Origin: an uncultured Clostridia bacterium
Lineage (GTDB): Bacteria; Bacillota; Clostridia; Oscillospirales; Acutalibacteraceae
Length of the DNA: 64,000 nt
Direction of reading: 5' to 3'
NCBI GenBank assembly: GCA_947623505.1
Contig: CANQGT010000004.1
Span: 1 to 64,000 of the forward strand
Shown here: piece after piece, positions 9,826 to 19,589 of the stretch
How positions within the stretch are numbered: position 1 is the first letter of the stretch
How the letters are laid out: each line of letters opens with the position of its first letter
The notes under the pieces: model-generated
What the model was told of the DNA's origin: nothing
The model's input: only the letters and a program-made list of their open reading frames with translations
Database searches by the model: none
Position numbers and translations under genes: made by a program

Positions 9826-9862
9826 GCGGAGCCGGAGCTCCGCTTTTGTTTTTGTTGCATTT
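9826..9862 (+). terminator. Terminator after SGNH hydrolase
   Basis: gcggagc-cgga-gctccgcttttgttttt. Confidence 0.75.
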
Positions 9863-9908
9863 TTTTACCCGTTCTGCTAATATCTATAGCTGAGGGAGAT
9901 ATGATAAT

Positions 9909-11180
9909 ATGTTTGTTGACATAGCTAAAATTAAAATAAAGGCGGGCGACGGCGGCGACGGCGCTGTTGCCTTTCACCGTGAAAAATATGTGGCTTCGGG
10001 AGGCCCCGACGGCGGCGACGGTGGCAGGGGCGGCGACGTTGTTTTTGTTGTGGACGACAATCTCGCAACGCTTGCGGATTTCAGATACAAACGAAAATAC
10101 GCCGCGAAAAACGGTCTGCCCGGCGAAGGGGACAAGAAGCACGGCAAAAACGGCGAAAGTCTTGAGATACGCGTGCCGCGCGGCACGGTGATAAAAGAGG
10201 CGAACAGCGGCGCGGTTATGGCGGATATGAGCAAAACTGAGCGCTTCGTTGCCGCAAGAGGAGGCAAAGGCGGCTGGGGGAACCGCCGTTTCGCGACGCC
10301 GACAAGGCAGGCGCCGAGATTCGCGAAACCCGGCGTTCCCGGAGAGGAATGGGAAGTAAGCCTTGAGCTCAAACTTCTTGCCGACATAGGCTTGATCGGT
10401 TACCCCTCCGTCGGAAAATCAAGCCTTATTTCGGTCGTTTCCCAAGCAAAGCCGAAAATTGCGGATTATCATTTCACAACGCTCGTGCCTAATCTCGGCG
10501 TTGTGTATATGGGCGATGGAAATTCCTTTGTTATTGCCGATATACCCGGCCTTATCGAAGGCGCGGGGGAAGGAGTCGGCCTCGGCCACGAATTTTTGAA
10601 GCACGTTCAGCGCTGCCGGATGCTTGTTCACATAGTCGACGTGAGCGGTCACGAGGGCAGGGATCCGAAAAAAGATTTTGAAACGATAAACAGGGAGCTT
10701 GCTAAATACGATCCCGAGCTTGCCGAAAGGCCGCAGATAGTGGCGGGAAATAAAATAGATATGGCGGAGCCGGAGCAGATTGAGGATTTCAAAGCGTGGG
10801 CAGAGGCTCAGGGCTATGAGTACCATTCAATATGCGCTCCCATTTGCGAAGGTACTGCCGAGCTTATGAACGCCGTGTGGAATAAATTGCAGACCTTGCC
10901 GCCTATCAGGGAATACGAGGCGCAGGAAATTCCCATCGAAAGCCTGATAAAAAAGGACAGCGGATTTCGCATATCAAATCCCGAAAAAGGCTATTTCATA
11001 GTGGAAGCGGATTGGTTCCCGAAAGTACTTCGCGGAGTTGACGTTGAGGATTACGAGAGCTTGCAATATATGCAGAACGTGCTTGAAAAAAGCGGCGTTT
11101 TCGATGCGCTGCGCAAAAAAGGGATTCAGGAGGGAGACACTGTTTCGATATACGATATCGAATTTGAATATGTGCCTTAA
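9909..11180 (+). CDS. obgE: Obg family GTPase
   Basis: Gly-rich Obg fold (KAGDGGDGAVAFHREKYV..GGPDGGDGGRGGDV), GTPase motifs GYPSVGKSS, DIPGLIEGA, NKID. Confidence 0.96.
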   Translation: MFVDIAKIKIKAGDGGDGAVAFHREKYVASGGPDGGDGGRGGDVVFVVDDNLATLADFRYKRKYAAKNGLPGEGDKKHGKNGESLEIRVPRGTVIKEANSGAVMADMSKTERFVAARGGKGGWGNRRFATPTRQAPRFAKPGVPGEEWEVSLELKLLADIGLIGYPSVGKSSLISVVSQAKPKIADYHFTTLVPNLGVVYMGDGNSFVIADIPGLIEGAGEGVGLGHEFLKHVQRCRMLVHIVDVSGHEGRDPKKDFETINRELAKYDPELAERPQIVAGNKIDMAEPEQIEDFKAWAEAQGYEYHSICAPICEGTAELMNAVWNKLQTLPPIREYEAQEIPIESLIKKDSGFRISNPEKGYFIVEADWFPKVLRGVDVEDYESLQYMQNVLEKSGVFDALRKKGIQEGDTVSIYDIEFEYVP

Positions 11181-11186
11181 TCGTCT

Positions 11187-11573
11187 ATGAGATTTACCGA
11201 AATGAATGTTGAGCCAAAAAAGCTCAGTCCTCTCAATCTTGCGTTTGTGGGCGACTGCGTTTACGAAATGATGGTGCGCGAAACGCTTGTGTGCGCGGCA
11301 AACCGCCCCGTAAACGACCTGCACGCCGAAAGCGTAAAATACGTTTCGGCGAAAGCCCAAACTCAGGCTTATGAAAAAATCAGAAATATTCTGAGTGAAG
11401 AGGAAACCGCGCAGTTCAAACGCGGAAGGAACGCGAAAACAGGTCACCTGCCCAAAAGCGCGACTTCGGCGGAGTACCATACGGCGACAGGGATAGAAGC
11501 GCTGTTCGGCTATCTCTACTTTATTGGCGAAATCGACCGCATAAGAGAACTGTTTAAAATAATCAATGAATGA
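11187..11573 (+). CDS. mrnC: Mini-ribonuclease III
   Basis: LSPLNLAFVGDCVYEMMVRE and TATGIEALFGYLYFIGE; partial RNase III domain, 128 aa. Confidence 0.88.
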   Translation: MRFTEMNVEPKKLSPLNLAFVGDCVYEMMVRETLVCAANRPVNDLHAESVKYVSAKAQTQAYEKIRNILSEEETAQFKRGRNAKTGHLPKSATSAEYHTATGIEALFGYLYFIGEIDRIRELFKIINE

Positions 11574-11580
11574 TATTTTG

Positions 11581-12130
11581 CCGGCAGGCAGTCTGAGGGG
11601 TTGTCAATATAATCTTCAACCGTTTTGGCTCACCTGTGTAAGGGGAGCTGTCTGCCGTTAGGCAGACTGAGGGGTTGGTCAGTTACAATAACGCTGTTGT
11701 TACAGAACACTACAACCCTTCCGTTTCGCTTACGCTCAACACCTTCCCTTACACAGGGAAGGCTCATTTTAACAGAAGCGTTCTTTCACCTCTTTGGCTC
11801 ACCTGTGTAAGGAGAGCCGGCTGCCGTTAGGCAGACTGAGGGGTTGGTCGATACAATCTTTAACCTTTTTGGCTCTCCTGTGTAAGGGGAGCCGGCTGCC
11901 GTTAGGCAGACTGAGGGGTTGGTCGATACAATCTTTAACCTCTTTGGCTCACCTGTGCAAGGGGAGCTGTCTGCCGTAAGGCAGACTGAGGGGTTGGTCA
12001 ATTACAATAACGCTGTTGTTACAGAACACTACAACCCTTCCGTTTCGCTTACGCTCAACACCTTCCCTTACACAGGGAAGGCGGAGAGAGGTGGGATTGT
12101 TCGCTTGCCATAACCTTACACAGGGAAGGC
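11581..12130. repeat. Cluster of palindromic intergenic repeat elements (two ~135-bp full copies, two short copies, truncated pieces)
   Basis: Full copies 11629-11763 and 11948-12082 differ at 3 positions by eye; short copies start near 11799 and 11873; 45-nt imperfect inverted arms. Confidence 0.9.
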
Positions 12131-12252
12131 GGAGAAAGAGGAAAAATATGGGGAAATGTGCGGGAGCCAAATCGGTAAAATAGCATTGAATTTATATCAA
12201 ATATATGATAAAATTTTCACAGGCAATTTAATATGAACGGGAGGAGACTGTT

Positions 12253-12792
12253 TTGCCGAAGCCGACAAAGAATCAAATCCTTAAAGGTTTTTCCGTTTTG
12301 CTGAAGGATTATGAGCTTGACAAAATAACGGTAACTATGCTTGTTAAAGAATGCAATATAAGCAGGCAGACATTTTATTATCATTTTTCAGATATACCCG
12401 CTATGATAAAATGGGGTATCAGGCAGAGCACGGAAAATTGCATTGAAAGCGTTAAAAACACAAGCGACATAAGAGAGGCTACTCAAGTCTATTTTGATTT
12501 CATTGAGGAAAGCAAATTTTTTCTTACAAAATGCCTTTCCTCATCGTATTTCGGTTGCACCGCCGCCGTTTTGAAAAAAAGCGTTACGGAATACATTACA
12601 TATTTCGTAAATAAAAATCCCTCGCTTTTAAACTCCGAGAGCGACGTGGTTGAATTTATAACCGATCTTCTTTCAAATGCCGTTACGGGGCAGATAATTT
12701 CATCGATTTTTACTGATGAAAAGCTGAATTTCAGGGAGATACCGACAAAAGCGGAGAAAATCATTCTTCGGAATATCATAAAAAGCGACTGA
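12253..12792 (+). CDS. TetR-family transcriptional regulator (DhaS-like)
   Basis: N-terminal HTH KITVTMLVKECNISRQTFYYHFSDIPAMIKW. Confidence 0.8.
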   Translation: MPKPTKNQILKGFSVLLKDYELDKITVTMLVKECNISRQTFYYHFSDIPAMIKWGIRQSTENCIESVKNTSDIREATQVYFDFIEESKFFLTKCLSSSYFGCTAAVLKKSVTEYITYFVNKNPSLLNSESDVVEFITDLLSNAVTGQIISSIFTDEKLNFREIPTKAEKIILRNIIKSD

Positions 12793-12820
12793 AAATACGA
12801 ACATTACATAGTTATATAAA

Positions 12821-12852
12821 AAAGCAGACGGGATCCGTCTGCTTTTGCTGTT
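12821..12852. terminator. Bidirectional terminator between the TetR gene and the end of the 10-gene minus-strand operon
   Basis: aaagcagacgg-gatc-cgtctgcttttgctgtttt. Confidence 0.8.
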
Positions 12853-12885
12853 TTATATGGGGCAACCGAAAATCCGAGCCGTTTT

Positions 12886-13794
12886 TTAATGCTCCGAAGC
12901 GAACATTCGCTTTTTAAAAAATTCCGTCATTCTGCCTATCTGCTGCGCGCCCTCTTTGCTTTCGGGCCTAAGCACCGCAAACACATGCGGCAGATCCCTG
13001 CCGTCGAATTTACCGTAATCATCAAGCATTACTTCAACGCCGATTTCTCTGAGCTTAGCGGCCGTTTTAAGCGTGGACGCCCTGCCGAGCATATCGCCCG
13101 AGCTTGTTACAAGATAAGTAGGCGGAAATTCGGCATAAGGCGCTATATCGTCAAAATCCATATAAGCGCCGTATTCGTGATCTTTGTAATCCTTGCCCCA
13201 CATCGGTCTTGTGTATATTCCCATAACACCGCATTTATTCATATAGTTTACGCCCGAGGTGAGCGCAAGGGCTTTGAGCGGCAAATCGAAATCTGCCGTT
13301 TTGAAAATTTTTCTCAGCTTTTCGGAGCTTATGAGCGCCGCCGTGTAAAGCGCAAGCTGGCCTCCCGCCGAATCACCCGTGAGTATAACGTTTTCGGTAT
13401 CGCAGGGATACGAGCCCATATTGAGACTTATCCATTTAAGCGCGTTGGCGCAGTCCTGAAGCTGCTGCACCACCGTTACGGCGGGAGTAAGTCTGTAATT
13501 GATATTGAAAACGGTGAATCCCGCTTTTGCAAGATGCAGGCAGTAAAGCCGGTTAAAGCTTTTGTCGTTTGCCATCCAGCCGCCTCCATGAATATCAATT
13601 ATAACCGGCAGCCTGCCCGCCGAGCCTTCGGGATAATAAACGTCAAGCATATGGCGCGGATCCTTATCGTCAATATAAGGTATATCGTATATCCGCTCAA
13701 TACCCTGCGGTTCTGTTTGGGTGGCTCTCAGCTTCGCGTCTTTTTTTGAGTTGCTTTTCCAAAATTCACCCATAAGTTTAAGAACTAAAGACAT
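12886..13794 (-). CDS. Alpha/beta-hydrolase, esterase/lipase (HSL-like), last gene of the operon
   Basis: DIHGGGW oxyanion motif, GDSAGGQLAL nucleophile elbow, C-terminal D/H; no signal peptide. Confidence 0.85.
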   Translation of the reverse strand: MSLVLKLMGEFWKSNSKKDAKLRATQTEPQGIERIYDIPYIDDKDPRHMLDVYYPEGSAGRLPVIIDIHGGGWMANDKSFNRLYCLHLAKAGFTVFNINYRLTPAVTVVQQLQDCANALKWISLNMGSYPCDTENVILTGDSAGGQLALYTAALISSEKLRKIFKTADFDLPLKALALTSGVNYMNKCGVMGIYTRPMWGKDYKDHEYGAYMDFDDIAPYAEFPPTYLVTSSGDMLGRASTLKTAAKLREIGVEVMLDDYGKFDGRDLPHVFAVLRPESKEGAQQIGRMTEFFKKRMFASEH

Positions 13795-13800
13795 ATCTTT

Positions 13801-16299
13801 TCACCCTCTGCTTTTAAGTTGTGTTTTGATTATATGCCCGATAGCGCGCGAACCTCTTGTGATATATTTCATCATATTGCCGCTTATACCCGTAAGTATC
13901 GGGTTTTTGAGATTTTTCTCGCTTACGCCGTCGGCGTTCGGCTCTTTCAGCTTTACGTTATCTCCGTAAAACGCCTGAGCCGCCGCGCCTTCGGGGGCGG
14001 ATACTACCGCTCCGTCCGCAAACGCCTTTATTTCTTCAAGCGTCTTGCCGCTCGGAAGCGGGGAATCGACGGCGTAAAACGCTATCATCGCCGTTTCGGA
14101 GCTGCCGTTATACGACGGCGCTATGGATTTGCCCTGCGGAGTCACGAGAGTGTAGGTGGCGAGGATTTCGTCTTTCGCCCTGCCCCAGTGATGGCGCTGG
14201 CTGCCGTAATATGTGCCGAACGGGTTCATACGAACAGTTTTATCATTTTCAAGACGCATTGGGCAATATGCCATTGAATTGAGCACCTGCCGCGCGTTTG
14301 CAATCAAAATGCCGCCGTTTTCATCGGTAAGCCCGACAAGGCCGCCCGTAAGCTGATGATTGAAAGAGGCAAGAGCGGCGTTTTTCTCATCGCATTCGGG
14401 GAAAGTTTGCGTTCTGAAAGTTGAAATATCGTCCATAAAATTGCGCTTCACAACCGAAACGTCGCCCGAAAGCTTCGGCGTTATCTGAAACGGAACCGTC
14501 TGTATCCATTTCATATCGGAAAATCTGCCGAGCGAGGAATTTTCGGTGGATATGGAAGTTTCTTCGGGAGTATAGGGATACTGCACGCTTATCCTCGCGA
14601 AAACCGCGTCAGAGCTTTTTACGGTAAAGAAATCATACTCAAAGCTTCCCCCGCGTATCTCGCCGGGCAAATGAATTTCGCCGCTTACGCGCACTCCGCG
14701 GGCGCTTCCGGCGCACTCAAGCGCCGATGCCGTTTTGTTTACAAAAAAGTAATCCTTGCCCCCGTAGGTGATAAAGCTTTTGAGAAATTCGTCGTTGCCG
14801 AGAATTTTTCCGCCCGACGACACCTCAAAAAGATTGCCGTGCACGGAAAATTTCATCGTCAGCCTGCCGCTTGACACGATATTTGAAAATTCCCTTTTTG
14901 CCCGCCTGCCGTTTTTCACTATTTCTATTTCGTATTTATCGGCGATTTCCTTAAATCTCATAATCGCGAAGACGGAGGAATTGTCGCCGTCCATAGGTAT
15001 GAGAGCCCAATCGGTGAGCCCCCGTCCTTTTACCGATAATTCAGACACGCTTTCGGGCTTTTCGCCGAGCTTTAACTGAACGCACTGAAAATCGGATTTC
15101 GTTATATTGTAAACGGTGATTTTCTCACTTTTGGGAAGCGCCGCTTTTTCAAAATCCACCACCCTCTGCGCAAGGCCGAGCGCGGCTTTTTCCCTTTGTA
15201 TGTTCAAAACGGGCGTGGCAAGCCCGAAATGAGTTGTGGAGAGCAGCAAAACTCTGTCGTTAAAAGACGGCGAATCCTTATCCCTGCGGCTGTTGAGCCT
15301 TGCCATGGCCCTCGCCCGCTCAAGAGAAGTCCATATTTTTCTGTTGAACGGTTTTTCCGACCAAGAAGCGTATCCGGTGAAATTACCGTCGGCGGTATCC
15401 TGCGTAAATTCGATTTTTCCCAACGGTTTATGATTTTTGAGATAACCGCCGGGAGTATCGTAAACAATGTACGGCAAATCCGATATTTCCTTTACAAGGC
15501 CGTGTATGCCGTCCGTATTCGCGATTTTTCCTGTAAGCGGGCCGAGCCCCATAGTCTCCCAAAACATACCGTCGGCGTCCATATTTATGAATATAAACAA
15601 ATCGCTGTTTATCTCACCGCTCGCCTGTTTGGCGTGCAGTTCCTTCACCCAAGCCCGCAGACAGCCGGCGTCGCATACGTCGGAATTGCTGTAGGTGGGT
15701 ATTATCGTCATACTTTCGCCCTTGTAAGTATAAGTTACGGGGTTAAACGCTATCTCGTCCGGCAGTTTGGGAATTATCGTGCGAAAAGCGTCAAAGGGTA
15801 CACAGCTGTAATAAAGGCAGAGCGCTTTTACACCTAATTTGTTGTAAAGCGTAACCTGAGACGGGGTGAACATAACCTCCTGCGGTCTCACGATTTTTTC
15901 GCATTTTCCGAAAATATCAGAAAGACCCGAGCCGGCGGGATTGGTTACGGCAAGCTCAACGGAGGCGCAAAATTCATCCTCCGTCATAGCGGAGAGCGCG
16001 CCGTTGTTGTAGCCCATAATAATATTTTCGTCGCCGTATTTATCAACGCGTTCTTTCATTCCCTCGATTATATCGGGGGCATATTCGGGCAGTATCTTTT
16101 CAAGGGAAAAGAAATTTTCCGTATCCCACGTTCCTTTCACGGGAATGCCCTGCTCGTTGAATTTATTTAATATATCAATGGTTTTTCGCATTATCCTTAT
16201 ATCGGAGCCGAAGCCGAGACTGTCGTTCGTATCGCCCCTGTAAGAATGATAACAGTTAACGTGAAAGCCGTAGGCAACGTGTATTTTATTATCTTTCAC
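13801..16299 (-). CDS. Uncharacterised 832-aa protein with GH38/GH57-like layout (putative glycoside hydrolase)
   Basis: N-terminal barrel-like region HVAYGFHVNCYHSYRGD, GTWDTENF; central SLERARAMARLNSRR and STTHFGLATPVLNIQREKAALGLA resembling the helical region of alpha-mannosidase-like enzymes; beta-rich C-terminus. Confidence 0.45.
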   Translation of the reverse strand: MKDNKIHVAYGFHVNCYHSYRGDTNDSLGFGSDIRIMRKTIDILNKFNEQGIPVKGTWDTENFFSLEKILPEYAPDIIEGMKERVDKYGDENIIMGYNNGALSAMTEDEFCASVELAVTNPAGSGLSDIFGKCEKIVRPQEVMFTPSQVTLYNKLGVKALCLYYSCVPFDAFRTIIPKLPDEIAFNPVTYTYKGESMTIIPTYSNSDVCDAGCLRAWVKELHAKQASGEINSDLFIFINMDADGMFWETMGLGPLTGKIANTDGIHGLVKEISDLPYIVYDTPGGYLKNHKPLGKIEFTQDTADGNFTGYASWSEKPFNRKIWTSLERARAMARLNSRRDKDSPSFNDRVLLLSTTHFGLATPVLNIQREKAALGLAQRVVDFEKAALPKSEKITVYNITKSDFQCVQLKLGEKPESVSELSVKGRGLTDWALIPMDGDNSSVFAIMRFKEIADKYEIEIVKNGRRAKREFSNIVSSGRLTMKFSVHGNLFEVSSGGKILGNDEFLKSFITYGGKDYFFVNKTASALECAGSARGVRVSGEIHLPGEIRGGSFEYDFFTVKSSDAVFARISVQYPYTPEETSISTENSSLGRFSDMKWIQTVPFQITPKLSGDVSVVKRNFMDDISTFRTQTFPECDEKNAALASFNHQLTGGLVGLTDENGGILIANARQVLNSMAYCPMRLENDKTVRMNPFGTYYGSQRHHWGRAKDEILATYTLVTPQGKSIAPSYNGSSETAMIAFYAVDSPLPSGKTLEEIKAFADGAVVSAPEGAAAQAFYGDNVKLKEPNADGVSEKNLKNPILTGISGNMMKYITRGSRAIGHIIKTQLKSRG

Positions 16300-17727
16300 T
16301 TATTCATTCTCCTCCCTGCTCTTTCTCCGCTCTTCCATTTGCAGATGCAGCTTTTCAAGTTCCTTTTTGGAGAGCTTGTAGAAAAACGCTATGAGCACAA
16401 ACATAACTATAAGTATGATGGCGGGAATAAGAGTTGAGATATTGTATAATTTCGGCAAAACCTCTTTCGGCTGAACGGCGAGCTCGCCGTTGTAGCCTAT
16501 CCAACCGAGTATCGCCGCGGCGCCGGCGCCGGCAATGGTCTGCCCCAGCTTTCTTGTGAAAGAATAAAAGCTGTAGGAAGTGCCCTCTTCGCGCCTGCCG
16601 GAAAGAAATTCCTGATAGTCTATAACGTCCATTACAAGCGCCCATACCTCAAGCACAAGGAAAGTCTGCCCGGCGCCTGAGAAAAAGGTTAGAGCAAGGA
16701 ACACATACGGATTTTCGGCGGCGGGAGTAAAACCTATAAAATACATTATGATATTTACGACGGCGGCAAAGCCGAGGCCCGCTGCGCAAATCTCTTTTTT
16801 ACCGAATTTCTTTATGAGCTTGCCCATAAACGGGAGGAACATAGCCATCGGCAGATAAGTGCATATGGTAACTATACTGTAAAGACCCGGTTTTTCAAAA
16901 TAGTTTTTGAAAAGATAGTTATAAACCGTTTGCGTGTACATTTGGAAACAGATAAGCAGCATCGACACGGCGCAAAGTACTATAAACGGTCTGTTTTTTA
17001 TAAGCACGCTCACCGTCTGAAGCACGTTGAAATCGCTCTGTTTCTGAGTGGGCGGAAGCTGAACTCTTTCTTTGGTGAGTTTAAAATGCAAAACGAAAAT
17101 CATTACCGACAGTATGGAAAGGCAGCCTACCGCGACGGAAAGCTTAGTGGGATCGAGCACCTTCGCGTTCGTGCCGTCCGCGTTGGCGACCGTGGAATAC
17201 ACCATAAGCGGAAGAAGTATCTGCGCGGGAAGCCCGCCCACGCCGGCGCCTATCGACCTCCACATCGAAAGAGACGAACGCTCGATCTCGTCATCGGTTA
17301 TGACCGAGGCGAGAGAGCCGTAGGGAATATTTACGCCGGTGTACATCATTCCGTAGAAAATATAAGTAATATAAGCATAAATCAGATACTGATTTTCCGA
17401 GAGACCGGGCACCTTGAAGAACATTAAGAACGCGCCCAGCGCCATCGGGAAGGACGCCCAAATTATGTAAGGCCTGAAGCGCCCGAATCTGGTTGGCTTT
17501 CTTGAATCTATAAAAGCTCCCCACATCGGATCGTTCAAAGCGTCCCATACCCTTGCCACTATCATCAGCACGGTGATTTTGCCGGCGGATATGTGCAGCA
17601 CGTCCGTATAGAACATATTAAGGAACGCCGCGATCAGCGAGAAAGACAGCAACCCGCCCATATCGCCGAGAGCGTAGCCTATCTTGTCCTTGAATTTTAT
17701 TCCGTGAGTCTGCATTTTTTCTTCCAT
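16300..17727 (-). CDS. GPH-family (glycoside-pentoside-hexuronide) MFS symporter
   Basis: KIGYALGDMGG, RVWDALNDPMWGAFID, RFGRFRPYI motifs; start at MEEKMQ with RBS aagggg. Confidence 0.88.
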   Translation of the reverse strand: MEEKMQTHGIKFKDKIGYALGDMGGLLSFSLIAAFLNMFYTDVLHISAGKITVLMIVARVWDALNDPMWGAFIDSRKPTRFGRFRPYIIWASFPMALGAFLMFFKVPGLSENQYLIYAYITYIFYGMMYTGVNIPYGSLASVITDDEIERSSLSMWRSIGAGVGGLPAQILLPLMVYSTVANADGTNAKVLDPTKLSVAVGCLSILSVMIFVLHFKLTKERVQLPPTQKQSDFNVLQTVSVLIKNRPFIVLCAVSMLLICFQMYTQTVYNYLFKNYFEKPGLYSIVTICTYLPMAMFLPFMGKLIKKFGKKEICAAGLGFAAVVNIIMYFIGFTPAAENPYVFLALTFFSGAGQTFLVLEVWALVMDVIDYQEFLSGRREEGTSYSFYSFTRKLGQTIAGAGAAAILGWIGYNGELAVQPKEVLPKLYNISTLIPAIILIVMFVLIAFFYKLSKKELEKLHLQMEERRKSREENE

Positions 17728-17743
17728 AAAATAAACCCCTTTC

Positions 17744-18844
17744 TTAATTTTGTTTTTCAAAGAAGAAATGCTTTGCCGCGAGCGCCGCGGCGCCTATATA
17801 TGATATTTTATCATTAAGCTCTGAGAGCTTGATTATATCCTTATCGAAATTGACATTATATCTGAGGCACTGCCTTGTCAGCTTTTCCGCAACCGTACCG
17901 TTTTTGAAAACGGAGCCGAAAAGCACTATCTCCTTAGCGTCGAGTATGGTTGCGGTGTTTGTAAGAGCCAAAGCCACCATATCGGTTTTTATATCCATAA
18001 GATTCACCACGTCGGGATCCTTGCTTTCCGTCACCTCGTCAAGAGCGCTTTTGCCCGTCTCCCTCAAAATCGTCATCGAAGAGACTTCTGTTTCAAGGCA
18101 GCCGTAGCGCCCGCAGCGGCATTTTCTGCCGTCTTTTCTTATAATGTAATGCCCTATTTCGGCTATTCCCGCGTCGTTTCCCGTTACTATCCTTCCGTCG
18201 GACGCGATGGCGGAGCCGATACCCGGCCCCCATTTTAAAAACAAAACGGCGCTTTCGGGCTTTGTTTTTCCGTATATCATCTGCGCGAGAGCAAAACTGC
18301 GGATATTGTTTTCTGCAACAACGGGAAGCCTCATCGCGCCGCGCGCTTTTTTCTTCATCTCCTCAATATCCCACATTCCGAATCGGTTATCATCTGCCGA
18401 ACCTATAACACATATCGAAACGCAGAGAAATCTGCTTCTGTCAACCCCGCAGCTTTCGAGAACGCTTTTACCCACGTCAACGATTTCGTCAACAGAGCTT
18501 TCGGGAGGCAGGCTTTTGCTTTTTACGGGAGTTCCGTCAAGCCTTACGGCGCAGACGGTTATTTTGTCCACCTCAGCGTTTATTCCTACCGCGTAAAATC
18601 TGTTTAGGCAAAGGCTGAGAGGTATCTTTTTTCTTCCGGCTTTCGCGGCCGTATCATCCGTTTCGCCCTGCTCGCTGATAAAGCCGTCCCTGATAAGACC
18701 CGTGCATATCTTCGTCACCGCCGCAGGGGTTAGCTCCAGCAGGCGGGCAATATCCTTTCTGCTGAGATTCGGCATACCGTTCAGCAGATATAATACCGAA
18801 GATTTGTTTGAGCGTTTTATGTCTTTAAGATTAAGTCCCTGCAA
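17744..18844 (-). CDS. ROK-family transcriptional regulator
   Basis: N-terminal wHTH (RKDIARLLELTPAAVTKIC), ROK domain with Zn motif CRCGRYGCLET. Confidence 0.88.
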   Translation of the reverse strand: MQGLNLKDIKRSNKSSVLYLLNGMPNLSRKDIARLLELTPAAVTKICTGLIRDGFISEQGETDDTAAKAGRKKIPLSLCLNRFYAVGINAEVDKITVCAVRLDGTPVKSKSLPPESSVDEIVDVGKSVLESCGVDRSRFLCVSICVIGSADDNRFGMWDIEEMKKKARGAMRLPVVAENNIRSFALAQMIYGKTKPESAVLFLKWGPGIGSAIASDGRIVTGNDAGIAEIGHYIIRKDGRKCRCGRYGCLETEVSSMTILRETGKSALDEVTESKDPDVVNLMDIKTDMVALALTNTATILDAKEIVLFGSVFKNGTVAEKLTRQCLRYNVNFDKDIIKLSELNDKISYIGAAALAAKHFFFEKQN

Positions 18845-18854
18845 ATTCCCACCT

Positions 18855-19589
18855 CTACTTCACCAAAAGGGATATGCCGCTTATAAGCATAAGAATATAT
18901 GTAAGCGCCAAAAACGCATTTTTACTGAGCTTTTTGCCAATATAATTTCCGAGAAGAACGGCCAACACGAGAACCGCCAGCGAAACGGCGAGCATAGCGG
19001 TGACCTTCGCCGTGAAATATCCGCTTGATATATCGCTGAAAAGTATTGCCGTATTCAAAACTATCCATACCGCCGAAAGCGTGGCGCGAAATTCCTGCGT
19101 GTCCCTCAGCTTCATTGAGGCGTAAGTGACAAGCAGAGGCCCGCCGCAGACGAAAGCACCGTGTACGACTCCCGCCGCCGCGAGAACGGCATACTGCGAA
19201 AAGGTATTTAACGAAGCGCCGTCTTTCTTTTTTATGAATCTGTAACCGTTTACAAGCGAAAATATTATAACCGTTGCGCCGAGAATTTTGTAAGTGACAT
19301 ACGCGCTGCCGGCAAGATATGGCGACAGAAAAGTTCCGGCGATTATTCCCGCAAGCATAACGAGAATGATTTTAAGCAGTTCTTTTTTGTTTACGCTTTT
19401 TCGGCACTGTAAAAGCACTCCCGCCGAGGCGGCTATTCCGAGCACGTTAAGTATCGGCTTTGCCGAGGTGTAACCTACGAGCATAACCGAAAACGGCATT
19501 GCCAAAACCGTGCCCGCAAAGCCCGTTACGCACTGTATGATATTTGAAAGAAAAACTACAATTTCAAAAATTATTTCATTTACCGTCAA
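18855..19589 (-). CDS. TauE/SafE-family sulfite/organosulfonate exporter
   Basis: Hydrophobic membrane protein, FAGTVLAMPFSVMLVG and GAFVCGGPLLVTYA repeats typical of TauE/SafE. Confidence 0.8.
   Translation of the reverse strand: MTVNEIIFEIVVFLSNIIQCVTGFAGTVLAMPFSVMLVGYTSAKPILNVLGIAASAGVLLQCRKSVNKKELLKIILVMLAGIIAGTFLSPYLAGSAYVTYKILGATVIIFSLVNGYRFIKKKDGASLNTFSQYAVLAAAGVVHGAFVCGGPLLVTYASMKLRDTQEFRATLSAVWIVLNTAILFSDISSGYFTAKVTAMLAVSLAVLVLAVLLGNYIGKKLSKNAFLALTYILMLISGISLLVK

Noticed and set aside
11786-12001. ORF with repeated TNPSVCLTAAGSPYTGEPKRLKIVS, resembling a repeat peptide
   Set aside because: It is the translation of the palindromic intergenic repeat cluster; no RBS and no independent coding signal.
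12889-13749. 286-aa plus-strand ORF opposite the esterase gene
   Set aside because: Antisense shadow of a convincing hydrolase gene; no domain resemblance and no RBS support.
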